Source: Hevea brasiliensis (taxonomy: Eukaryota; Streptophyta; Magnoliopsida; Malpighiales; Euphorbiaceae). Taken from it: a DNA stretch of 64,000 nucleotides. The notes below the pieces were generated by a model. That model saw only the letters and a list, made by a program, of their open reading frames with translations. It had not been told where the DNA came from and made no database searches. The stretch spans positions 74,105,760 to 74,169,759 of the forward strand of contig NC_079499.1 of NCBI RefSeq assembly GCF_030052815.1. The letters run 5' to 3'. Position numbers and translations under genes: made by a program. How positions within the stretch are numbered: position 1 is the stretch's first letter; every line of letters begins with the position of its first letter. Positions 51,430 through 62,244 of the stretch are shown piece after piece.

Positions 51430-52802
51430 AAGGCTGCCCAACATGGCAGTTTACTAAAGCATCAAAGCTCCACTTTTAAATCCTTAATTCAAATGTTCTA
51501 ATTCAACAATTCACATTCAATCAATTTCTAGCACAAGTATTTTCATCAATCCAAGTGTAACCCTCATTTTCTTACTTATCAGCATCCCAAAAAAATCAAT
51601 TAAATTCATGAGATAATTAATCTCACATGTTCTCATGGCTGCCCAAAATGAAGCAACAATATAAATCCCTATTTCAAAAGCTCAATCACAACTTACACAT
51701 GAGACTAACTTACTAGCATCACAAATTACTTTAATCCACACTAATTCCCATCAAATACCATCAATTACATATAAGAATAATTCACATACCTTCCCTTTTC
51801 ATGGTTGCCAAGAATTACACACACCAAATACTCACTCAATTCCTTAAATTTTTCAACCAAACTACTCACCATAATCTCAATACAAACTTTAATTAAGCAA
51901 GGGAAGAAAAACTAGCACTAACCTCAACTTGTGCTTGAAAAATCCTTGGAATTTCCTCTCCTTTTTGCTGCCTATATGTTGCCCATGGTGCAAGGATCAT
52001 TTTTCATGAAGGGAGTTTGAAGAAATAATGGCTTAAAGGTAGGGAAATGGAGCTTGCTTCATGGACGTCCATGGAGGACACTTGAGAGCTTCAATTCGGC
52101 CATGGAACAGGAGTTTGATGAAAGTTATAAAGTGAGTGGGCAAATTCTGCTCCTTAGGTGTCTTTATATAGTACCACTTAGTGTCCACTAAGTAAAGTTT
52201 ACTAATATAATAATTAAACTATGTAATATTTAAATTAAACCCCATATTTTCCCTAATTTTCATTACACATTTAATTTCCTCTTTCATGGGGTTCCCAAAA
52301 TTTAATACTACTTATTTTTAATGGAAATTTAGGTCAAAAGGCAACTCTAGATGTAAAATGACTAAAATGCCCCTCTTCGAGTTAAATTCGTACTTTTTCG
52401 GTGCTACCAATTTACTCCTTGTACCGTCGATTTCTTAAATTTTTGTTTTTCATTTATACTAACGTATTAATTTTTCTTTGACATTTTCAATGTCAATTAC
52501 ACCTCAGTAGACCTTTAATTAAATATTTCCTCGAGTTCCCCACGGTCCAGGGCTAGTCAACGGTCATCACCGTAACTTTCCAGTGTGGTCACCCATCGCT
52601 ACGGGTTTGGCTCGTTTAACCTAGTTTCATTTTCTCTCTTTTATTTTTCTTTAATTTTTCTTCTATTTTATTTTTATTTATTTCATCATTTTATGCATGT
52701 TTACTATCACCGAAGTGTAGTTCTAGACATTCTGACTTTTCGAGACAGACATTAGCCGTCAGAACAGTAGAACTTACAAACTACAAAAATAAGGATGTTA
52801 CA
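51430..52802 (-). repeat. S2 5' LTR, part 4, with TATA-like site
   Basis: It matches about 22605-23968 and ends GATGTTACA. A minus-strand TATATAAAG lies at about 52162-52170, equivalent to 23328-23338. If this is the S2 promoter, its transcript would have to cross L4, L3 and X to reach the S2 core. Confidence 0.85.
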
Positions 52803-54265
52803 ATGAGGGATAAATGATAGCTACTTTGCAAGTAAAGCCCATGTTGATTGATCAAATAAAAGTAGCAACTCAAAGTGATGAAAATTATCAGAAGTTAATA
52901 GAAGAAGCTGGGGATGGCAAGAAACTAGACCTTTTAGTGAATGATGATGGCTTACTACTATACAAGGGTAGAATGTGCATTCCAAATGACGTGAAATTGA
53001 GGCAAGTCATTATGAAAGAAGCACATAATTCTCCATTTGACATACACCCTGGTGGAACAGAAATATATAGAATTGTTAAAGAGCACTATTGGTGGATGGT
53101 TACGAAGAAAGACATAGCTGAGCATGTGGCCAAATGCCTAACTTATTAGCAAGTAAAGGCAGAACACCAAGTGCCGGCTGGTTTGTTACAGCCATTGCCA
53201 ATTCCCGAATGGAAATGGGAATGAATCACTATGGATTTTGTGATGGGACTTCTACAGACACAGAAGAGTCAAGATACAATATGGGTCATTGTGAATAGAT
53301 GGACCAAGTTTGCACACTTTCTGCCAGTGAGGATGGACTATAGCCCAGAGAAATTGGCTAAACTATACATTGATGAGATAGTGAGACTTCATGGAGTACC
53401 GATATCTATTGTGTCAGATAGAGATCCAAGGTTCACTTCTAGATTCTGGGGTAGTTTCCAAAAAGTCCTAAGAACTAGATTGAACTTCAGCACTGCATTC
53501 CATCCACAGACAGATGGCCAATCTAAGAGGGTAATCTAGATTTTGGTGGATATGCTTCGGGCTTTTGTGATTGAATTTGAAGGTAGTTGGGATACATACT
53601 TGCCCTTGATTTAATTTGCCTACAACAACAATTATCAGTTAAGCATTGGGATGCCTCCCTACAAAGCTTTGTATGGCAGGAAGTACAGAATTCCCTTATG
53701 TTGGGATAAAGTGGGTGAAAGGAAATTGATTGGCTCAAAAATTGTTCAACAAACTGAGAAGAAGATTAAGCTTATAAGGGATAGACTCAAAGCTGCTTTA
53801 GATCATCAAAAGTCCTACATTGACTTGAAGATAAGAGATATTGAGTATGCAGTGGGTGATAAGGTATTCTTCAAAGTTTCCCCTTGGAAAAAGATAATGA
53901 GATTAGGCAGAAAAGGGAAGCTGAGTCCTCGCTTCATTGGGCCGTATGACGTTCTGGAGAGAGTGGGTCCATTGGCATACAGATTGGTATTGCTCCCAGA
54001 ATTAGAAAGGATTCATAATGTTTTTCATGTATCTATGTTGAGGAGGTATAGATCAGACACCCCCCCCCCTCACATTCTACCAGTAGAAGAGATTGAAGTG
54101 AATCCAGACCTCACATATGAGGAAGAGCCCATAGAGATTTTGGAACATGAGGTGAAGAAATTGAGGAACAAATACATACCTCTAGTGAAAGTGCTATGGA
54201 ATCATCATTCAGGACAGGAGGCTACATGGGAGTGTGAGGAGGACATGAGGAGACAGCAGCCCTAG
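52803..54265 (+). pseudogene. G0 integrase with chromodomain, decayed
   Basis: It resumes G0 pol after the second ATGAG. Zinc-binding domain: EAHNSPFDIHPGG and a final Cys changed to Tyr (KCLTY) followed by a stop at 53147-53149. Catalytic core: [18 protein letters not shown] and HPQTDGQSK; the third catalytic acid (Glu) is Lys at 53525-53527. A stop follows at 53537-53539 and another lies in PLI-stop-FAYNN. A 204-residue open stretch (53651-54265) holds GDKVFFKVSPWKK, FHVSMLRRY, a C-run insertion coding for prolines (54060-54070), and the chromodomain (about 54112-54265: EEEPIEIL, LVKVLW, QEATWECEEDMRR). It cannot be active. Confidence 0.9.
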
Positions 54266-54310
54266 TTATTCAGAGACTAACACCAAGTAAAATTTTGGGA
54301 CGAAATTATT

Positions 54311-54327
54311 TTGAAGGGGGGTAGAAT
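54311..54327 (+). other. G0 polypurine tract
   Basis: TTGAAGGGGGGTAGAAT directly precedes the LTR start TGTAACACCC at 54328. Confidence 0.88.
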
Positions 54328-57300
54328 TGTAACACCCCCACACTAAGTAGTCTACACATTCTACTGTTCCAGTGACTAGTGTCTGTCCGGACAGTCAGGA
54401 TGTTTAGAACTATATTTAAGTCATCTAGAAAAGCCATAAATAAAAATTAATAGAAATCAAATGAAGGTGAAATGGAAATAAGAAAAACTGAGCATAATCG
54501 ATTAAATGAGCCAAGGTCCCGATGATGGGTGATCGACCCGAGAAGTGAATACGAGCTTAGTTGTTACCCTAAATTCATGTGGGACCCCATGACACCCTAG
54601 GCCAAGGAATAATTGCAAAACTATTGGGAGTGAGAAAACCATAGAAGTCAAAAAGAAAATAAGTTCAAATAAGTGAATCAAAATTCAAAGAGTTACCAAG
54701 CACTATTAGAAAATGGATTATAACCGATAAAGGGCATTTTGTCAATTTACTTCTAGAGGTGACTCTTGACCCAAATGTCTATTAAAATGTAGGAAATTAA
54801 AATTATGAAAAAGAATTAAAAACATAAAGAAGTGTATGGAAGAAAAGAAAAAGAAAATGGAAATTCCAATTTTTAAGGGAATTATGACATAAGCATGAGG
54901 TAAGCATGACCTAATTATAATTTTAATTTATGAAAATTTGGGGATAAATATCATAAAAATGAGACAAAATTAAAAGCAAAAATCAGCCCATCTTCCTCCA
55001 TAAACCAGTTGGCCACCATCATCATCTCTCTGTCTCTTTTCTTTTCCTTCCCACCATTAAAGACCACCAAGCTTCAAAAATCACTAAAATTTTCCCTTGA
55101 ATCTTATAATTCAGCAATCAAAAATTTGATTGAGGACCTTGATTGAGAATTTGGGAGCAAGAAATTAGGAAGAAAGTGAAGAGATTGAAGTTTGGAAAAA
55201 GCTTCATAGAGGTAAGTGATCTTTCAAGCCTCCTCTCTTCTTCTTTCTTTGAAATTGAATACAATTGTGAGAGTTTAAGATGATAAGTTGAAAAATCATG
55301 CTTGTTTATGGAGGGGTAAAATTTAGCTAGCCATGAGGGGGGTTTAGGGTTTAATGGTTTTGAGTGAAATTAAACATGTATTTAAGCTTAAGTGATTAAG
55401 TATATGTGATTAGTATAATTGAATGACATGAATTGCATGAGTTGTGGAAGATAGGAAATTAGGGTTTTGAGAATAAGGGCTTTTTTGTTAGGAAGAGCAA
55501 TTAACATGTTTGAAGTTAAATTATAGTCATATAATGTGAATTGATGAGAATTGAAGTTGAGTTGGTGAAAGAAACCAATGGAATAATAATGGTGTTTTGG
55601 TGCTGGATTCTGGACAGCTTGAGTCTAGTCCACTTAGATGGGTATAAGTTGAATTATATAGCTCCAATTGGTGTGAGGCCAATTAGCTATGAAACTTACA
55701 ACCTAAAGCCACATTTTTCATAAAAAAAACTTGCCCAAAAACTGACCATAAATTAGTCTAAAATTTGCTTCAATTCGAAATTGATGTTCCGGACTTGGAC
55801 AGAAATGACCAAATGAATAGTGTTTGGTCAATTAGGCATAACACATTGTAGAAAAACTCCAAATGACTTGATTTTTTAACCTGTGGAAAGCTTAGATATA
55901 GTAGAACATTTCTTATGAAGATCATGAGCCTAAATTCTGACCCTAACCTAAACAATTTGCTAGAACAAGTTAAGTTAGGTCAATAATTCTAACCAGAACC
56001 AAAACTGATTTGAAATTCTGGACAAATGGCCATCCGACTAGTTTTGGCAAAAATGCCATAACTTGGTCCACAAAACTGCAAATGTAGTGAAACTAAATCC
56101 AAAATTTCCATAAGACTAGAACTACAATTTTGATGTTTTGACCAAAACCCAGAACACAATGGAATGTGGACAATTTGCTAGGACAAGTTAACAATTCAAA
56201 TTCTGAAAATGAGCTAAACAGCCATTTGACCCTAGAAAAGTATTTATAACATATCTTCCACTAGCAAACTTCAATTAGGATAACCCAAGCTATTATGGAA
56301 ACCCAAGAAACAGGGCTACAACCTTGATTTAGAAACTGTACCCAAATTCTGAGGATAAAGACCTCAAATGTGAGATGCAAAACACTGACCTAAACCTGAA
56401 ATCCTGATGCCCAAGGTTTATGAGTCTAGGTCCATTAAATTGTCATAACTCACCATACATAACTTGAAAATTTATGATTTTGAACCTGTGTGACCAAGAC
56501 ACATAGTGGAACAACTCATATGAAGAACATTAGGCCAAAATAAGAATGTAGCTAGATCAATTGGCTGGGCAAAGTGAGGTTCTAGAATCTGCCAGGTTCT
56601 AGAATAGTATTGGTCACTGGACTAGTACTTGATTAATTGACTATAACTAGAGCTACATAACTCCAAATGGAGTGATTCAAATTGGAAAAGGAAACTAAGA
56701 CATAGAGAGACAAATTTTGTGAAGAACACCTCACTAGATTATGACTAGAACTAGGTTGAAATTGAGTTCAAAAGTCAAGACGTAAATCTGTCCAGAACTC
56801 AACCCTTATGAAACCTCATAAGTAACTTCAGTATGTATAATGCAATTATTGGATTAGTTATTGGAAATATTTCGGGTGAGTATTGAGACATTTTAATTAT
56901 GTGTTTTAGTTGGAAATGAGCCTTCCAAGGAAGGAAAAAGATTGGATTAAGTCAAGAAAAGTAAAGGAGGTTTGTGCACAAGTAATTTAAATTCTTTGTT
57001 TTTCAATTGGAAATGGATTTGAATAAATGTGTATGAATGATTTTTTATTGTTATGGCATTGGGAAATTAAATTGAGAAATAATGCATTGCCTACTCTGTA
57101 AGTGAAAACTTTGAATGAAATATGACTAGTGATTTGCAATGAGATTATTTAAATGAAATAGTTTGAATTGGTTTTGAAACCACACTTGGCATGACAAATT
57201 TTATTATGTTCCTCCTCCATCTATGGAGTTGAGTTTGATTATGTACCTCCATCTCTGGCTTGCCAGTTTAAGGTTGAGTTCGAATGAGTACTCATATAGC

Positions 57301-57553
57301 CAGCTAGCTACCTCCCTCATTAATTCCGGTTAATGAGGTTGTAGATTGCTTTGTCATAGTGTACAATAAGGCATTGATTGAAAATTTTGTGTCGTGACCT
57401 AAGTTCTGTGAATTGTGGCAACACCAATGTTTGAAATTATTTGATAAAATATTTTTTTGCAATTATGAATGTTAGATGAATGTTTAAAATTCTTATTTAT
57501 ATTTTTGGTAAATTGTGGTTACTTCAAGTATTAAATTATGGTTGTGTACCACT
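54328..57553 (+). repeat. G0 3' LTR, truncated
   Basis: It starts TGTAACACCCCC and shows the family palindrome CTGTCCGGACAG at 54383-54394. Between about 55800 and 56720 it holds at least five degenerate modules with CATAACT or CATAACTTG, ACTCCAAATG and a TATGAAGA-type tail. It breaks off at GTACCACT (57546-57553), where the conserved stem-loop should begin, and LTR C2 starts. The remaining ~600 bp is not in the window. Confidence 0.82.
54383..54394 (+). promoter_or_regulatory. LTR 5'-end palindrome, G0
   Basis: CTGTCCGGACAG, a perfect 12-bp palindrome 55 bp from the LTR tip. Confidence 0.5.
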
Positions 57554-58801
57554 TGAAGGGGTGGAAGCATGAGAAACACAAGTTTATACCATTGAAATCA
57601 AAAATTTTCACCTAGGGTCACATGCATCATGCAAGATTTATTTTTATCTATTTGATTTCAATGATAAACAACATATTAAAACACTTTTAATATGTTTTTG
57701 GATCTGTATTTGCCATTTAAGATTTTAAAATTAATCAGATTAATTTTAGAACCCTAGATTAGATTAAGAACAAATACACTAACCTCTTGATGCACTGCAG
57801 TGTATTTGTGCCTTTCGGATGCGTCTTTAGGACACCAGATGTTGTCCCTCTAGCTTGTTCACACCAAGTTCACCTATGGCAGCCCTTGAATAGCTTCTAA
57901 AGCTTTTTCTATTAATTAGAAAATCAAGTTTTGCCTTTTAATAGATTAAAGATGTAAACAGGACACTAGAAACAATTTCTAGTATTTTCAATTCAAGAGA
58001 TTGTTTGCTAATCTCTTAGAATAGATGAGAGAAGAAGATGAAGAGAAGGAAGAGCCTCTTGGGTGGCGGCACCAAAGATATCAGCTGCTGGTTATTTTTT
58101 TTCTTTTCATAACAACACTTATATAGGTAGGTCAACACATAAAACCCTTGCCACACGTCACCCTCTAATTGGTTCTAGGTTTAATTGACCCAATCACATT
58201 GTGCTAAGTGTCAAACCTATATTTAATCTTAATTTTAATCATCTTACATGATTAAAAGACATTTGGCAAGCTTATGTGTAGTGCCATGTGTCACCATCTC
58301 ATGGTGCCATATGTCACCTTGTGAAATTACCAAAATGCCCCTGTGTCTTAATTTTGAGTTCTCAATCCAAAATAATTATTTCTCTTCTTCTAATCAATTT
58401 ATATCAAATATAAATCAATTAGTTAATCTTTATTAATTAATTTCTCATTAATTAAATTCATATTTAAACACTTTAGATATAAATTTAACTTATACTGTAC
58501 ATCCAATAACATAGATTTGGTTTCAAGTCATGCTAGGGACTTTGCAATCTAATTGCAAACCAAACCTATTTAATTAATCAATTAAACTCTTTAATTAATT
58601 AATTAAATCATATTTAAGTTGGTGATTACTTGTGTATGTGTGTGACTTACTAGGCTCATCACTAATTGGCAATGAGACATGATATCAACTCTTAATATTA
58701 TCAGAACTCTTTCTTACCATAAATGATTTCTCTAAACCATTTTATGCATCTCTGTAACACCCCTAAGTTCGGTAGTGCGTTCTGCTGTTCCGGTGACCAG
58801 T

Positions 58802-58815
58802 GCTGTCCGGACAGC
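58802..58815 (+). promoter_or_regulatory. LTR 5'-end palindrome, L5
   Basis: GCTGTCCGGACAGC, a perfect 14-bp palindrome about 50 bp from the LTR tip. Confidence 0.5.
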
Positions 58816-60615
58816 TAGGATGCCTAGAACCACACCTTGATATGAGAGAGGAGACATAAATAATGAAATACAAGAAAAGAAAATACAAGAAAAACAAAGG
58901 AAAAATCATAGCAAAGAAATGTAACCGAATAAGTGAGCCGGGAAACCTAGCGATGGGTGACCGCACCGGGAAGTCACGGCGTGGACCGTTGACTGGCCCT
59001 GGACTGCGGGGAACCCTGGAAAACATTTTTAGGACATAAATAGACCCTTATTGAAGTATAAATCTCATTAGAAAGATTAAAGAAAAATTAAATAATTAGT
59101 ACAAAGAAAAGTGAGAAATCGAAAAACAGACAAAACCCGGTAATACCGAAAAATCGGGAATGCCACCTGAACAGGGGCATTATGGTCATTTGACATCCCG
59201 AAGTGTCTTTTGACCTAAATGTCCATTAAAAATAAATAATATTACACTTAGAAAATGAAATGAAAAATTAATTTGGTGGTACATAAAGTAAATAGCCAAA
59301 AATGGAGTGAAAAATGTGTAAATAACACATTTAAGCATTATTATATGATTAAATGAGTAAGTGGACCACTAAAGGATTAAATTAAACATAAAATGTGGCT
59401 GATGTAAGTCCACTAAACCCATCAGAATGTTCATCTTCCTCATTTCATAAACATTGCCGAATTGAAGAAAATGGGAACCACCATGGCCATTTTTCATGCA
59501 AGCTCATCTAACCACTCATTTCACTTCTAATCACTTGAGTTCCTTCATCAAAAATGGTCTACACATCACAAGGAAGATATTGATACCAAATTTGAGAAGT
59601 TTGGTGAAGGTTTAGCAAATTACAATCAAAGGTAAGTTTACATTTTTGAGAATTCCTTTGTTAAACTTTATGTTCATGTAATGGGTGTTAGTTTGGTGAA
59701 GGAAATTTTAAAGTTTAAATAGTTATTGAGATAGCCATTTTTGGACAGCCATGGGGTCACGCATTTAATGATTTATTATGCATATAATTAATGAGAAATA
59801 ATGTTGATCTTGGTGATTTAATATCCTAGTGAATTATTTCACATATATATGGTGATTAATGCACTTGGATGGGAATTGGTAAATTGTAGGGCACTTTGAT
59901 GTTGAAGGATAATTTTCGGCAGCTTGGGAACACTTGAGTAAATGTATGTATTCATGGAAGTGTAGGCAGAATATTGACCTAGAAGGATTGATGGATATGT
60001 ATGTAGATTGATATTGTAAAGTGTATGTAAGATTTGTAATGGTTAGGTGTGTATGTAATGGTACCTAGAATTTGTAAATGTGAATTATATTTGGTGTGTT
60101 GAGGGTAATTGTAATCTGCCCAAAGTAATGTTAATGTAAAGTAGAATATGCTTTTGGTAATGTACCAAAACAGATCGGTAGGGAAGTGAACAAATTGCAA
60201 GGTAAATGTGTGTGATTGATGTGTGTTAAGCAAAGTAACCAAGGGCAGTGTACATTTTAGCTAATAAGTTTAAATGTGTAACCTCAATTGGTATGAGACC
60301 AATTGGAGGTGGAACTAGGCACAAAATGTGCCAACTTTCATTGAGAAAACATACCAAAATTCTGCTTGCAAGGTGACCTAAGAAAATGACCAATTCGGAT
60401 TAGGTGCAATTAGGACCTGAAAAATGACCAATTGGGCAGCAGTGAGTGTTTAGGCCATAACTCACTCAAAACAGGTCCAATTGACCTGAAATTTTAACCA
60501 TGAATAGTTAAGACCCATACCTACAAGTCTTGTGAAGACACCAAAGCCCAGAAATGACCATAAGCAAGTCAAACAACTTGCACAAGTTCGGGTCCAAAAA
60601 CTGGCCGAACCAGAG

Positions 60616-60661
60616 TTGACCAAATTGACCTAAAATTGACCTAAATTGGTACCATTTGACC
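60616..60661 (+). promoter_or_regulatory. Cluster of TTGACC motifs in L5
   Basis: Four TTGACC hexamers start at 60616, 60625, 60636 and 60656. TTGAC(C/T) is the W-box core bound by plant WRKY factors. The T2 LTRs carry the same cluster in reverse. Binding is inferred, not shown. Confidence 0.4.
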
Positions 60662-61705
60662 AGCAATAGTATAATGACCATAACTTGGTCTACTTAACTC
60701 GGATTGACCTGAAATTTTGCCCCGCGTGCAATAAGGCCTAGATCTACAAGTTTGTAGTTTTGACTGAAACCCGAAAACCGAGGGAACTAGGCCGTCCGGC
60801 TAGGTCAAACCAGTATCCCGGAATCCAGCAAGTTGCATTAAAATGCACTAAACAAGGAAACGAGTTTGGCAAAACGTACCAAACCTAAAACCCTATCGAA
60901 TGTGACATATTAACGACACTAAAACCTAATTTACCTAAAACGCAATGAGGGTCGGTATATTAGGTGATTAAGTGAATAATTGAGTTCAGTGCATTATTTA
61001 CCAAACACCATCGATAGAGACAATTTAATTTGGTACTGAAACACTTTGAATTGTGTTTCTCAGTTAACAAGGACTCAGCAAAAGGGAAAGAAATACTGAG
61101 TCAGGACCAGGAGACAAATATCAGAGGTTTGTGCACAACGGCTATTTCTTTTGAATTTTTCAATTAAAATAAATTATGACTATTTGTATATTATTGTTTT
61201 AAATTATGGAAATGTGTTTGGTGGACACTTATTGATTGAAAAACATTGTGAATGGTTTGAAACTGTGAAAAATTGTTTGAATGATATTGATGGATACTTA
61301 TTGATTGAAAAGCACTGTAAATGGTTTTTATGGAAATTGAATTGAATTACGAATTGTGTTGCCATTTTGTGAATGAAATTATAACTTTGGAAATTTATTG
61401 GATTCTTACGGATCATTTGAATAAAATGTTTGGAATTGTTTTGACTCACAATTGGCATGACACGGATATTATGTTCCTCCTCCATTAATGGGGTGAGTGT
61501 GATTATTCCTCCCCCTTTGACTTATTAGTCTGGGGTGAGTATGATTATGTTCCTCCCTCTTGACTTCCCAGTCTGAGGTGAGTGTGGATGAGTACTCATT
61601 AGATAGCTAGCTTCCTCCCTCATTGATTTCGATTATTGGGTGAGTATGTCTTGTCGTGGTGTACAACACGGCATATATGGAAAAATTTGTGTCATGACCT
61701 AAATT

Positions 61706-62076
61706 GTGTTATTGATTGGCAACATTGTATTGTTCAATTATTTGATCGAATGGTGTTATTGATTTGCAAAACGATATTATTCAGTTATTTGATCAATTGT
61801 GTTATTGATTGCAAAACAATATTATTCAGTTATTTGATCAATTGTGTTATTGATTTGCAAAACGATATTATTCAGTTATTTGATCAATTGTGTTATTGAT
61901 TTGCAAAACGATATTATTCAGTTATTTGATTGAATTGTGTTATTGATTTGCAAAACGATATTATTCAGTTATTTGATCGAATTGTGTTATTGATTTGCAA
62001 AAAGGTATTATTCAGTTATTTGATCAAATTGTGCATGAATTGGCAATACGTTATTCTTAAACTATTTGACTAAATT
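61706..62076 (+). repeat. Eight-copy 46-47-bp tandem repeat in L5
   Basis: Units begin with GTGTTATTGATT or a variant at 61706, 61753, 61799, 61844, 61890, 61937, 61984 and 62031. Spacing is 45-47 bp. Central units are nearly identical and edge units more diverged, as expected for local array expansion. Confidence 0.92.
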
Positions 62077-62227
62077 GTGTTATTATGAATTTTGATAATT
62101 TGTGAATTGGAGTTTAAATTCCTTATGACATTCATTGTCTTGAATTTAACTATGGTTTTAAGTATCCACTATTGATATGATTTATGAATTGTGAATTAAA
62201 ATTGTATTTGGTTAATGTTGTGCACCA

Positions 62228-62244
62228 CTGAGACATTGTCTCAA
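62228..62244 (+). promoter_or_regulatory. LTR stem-loop, L5
   Basis: CTGAGACATTGTCTCAA: arms as in T2 with the last base pair lost; followed by ATGATAGC. Confidence 0.5.

Larger units (their letters stand above)
20103..52802 (-). mobile_element. S2: long-LTR element inserted in G0, host to nested insertions
   Basis: It is flanked by the 5-bp duplication ATGAG (20098-20102 and 52803-52807). Left LTR 20103-23968 (3866 bp); internal 23969-25201; right LTR 25202-52802, which is about 3878 bp once X, L3, L4 and their duplications are removed. The close agreement of the two LTR lengths supports this reading. Orientation is minus from the PBS (25185-25196) and polypurine tract (23969 onward). No usable gag or pol remains. 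Confidence 0.88.

Noticed and set aside
57554..58752. A host gene promoter with TATA box at 58117-58126
   Set aside because: The sequence is repeated in inverted form at 63748-64000 and has LTR-like ends, so it is better read as retroelement LTR.
61636..61899. A repetitive 87-residue protein
   Set aside because: It is a translation of the 46-47-bp minisatellite.
61706..62076. CRISPR-like regular repeats
   Set aside because: The units are directly adjacent without unique spacers, lie inside a plant LTR, and are a minisatellite.
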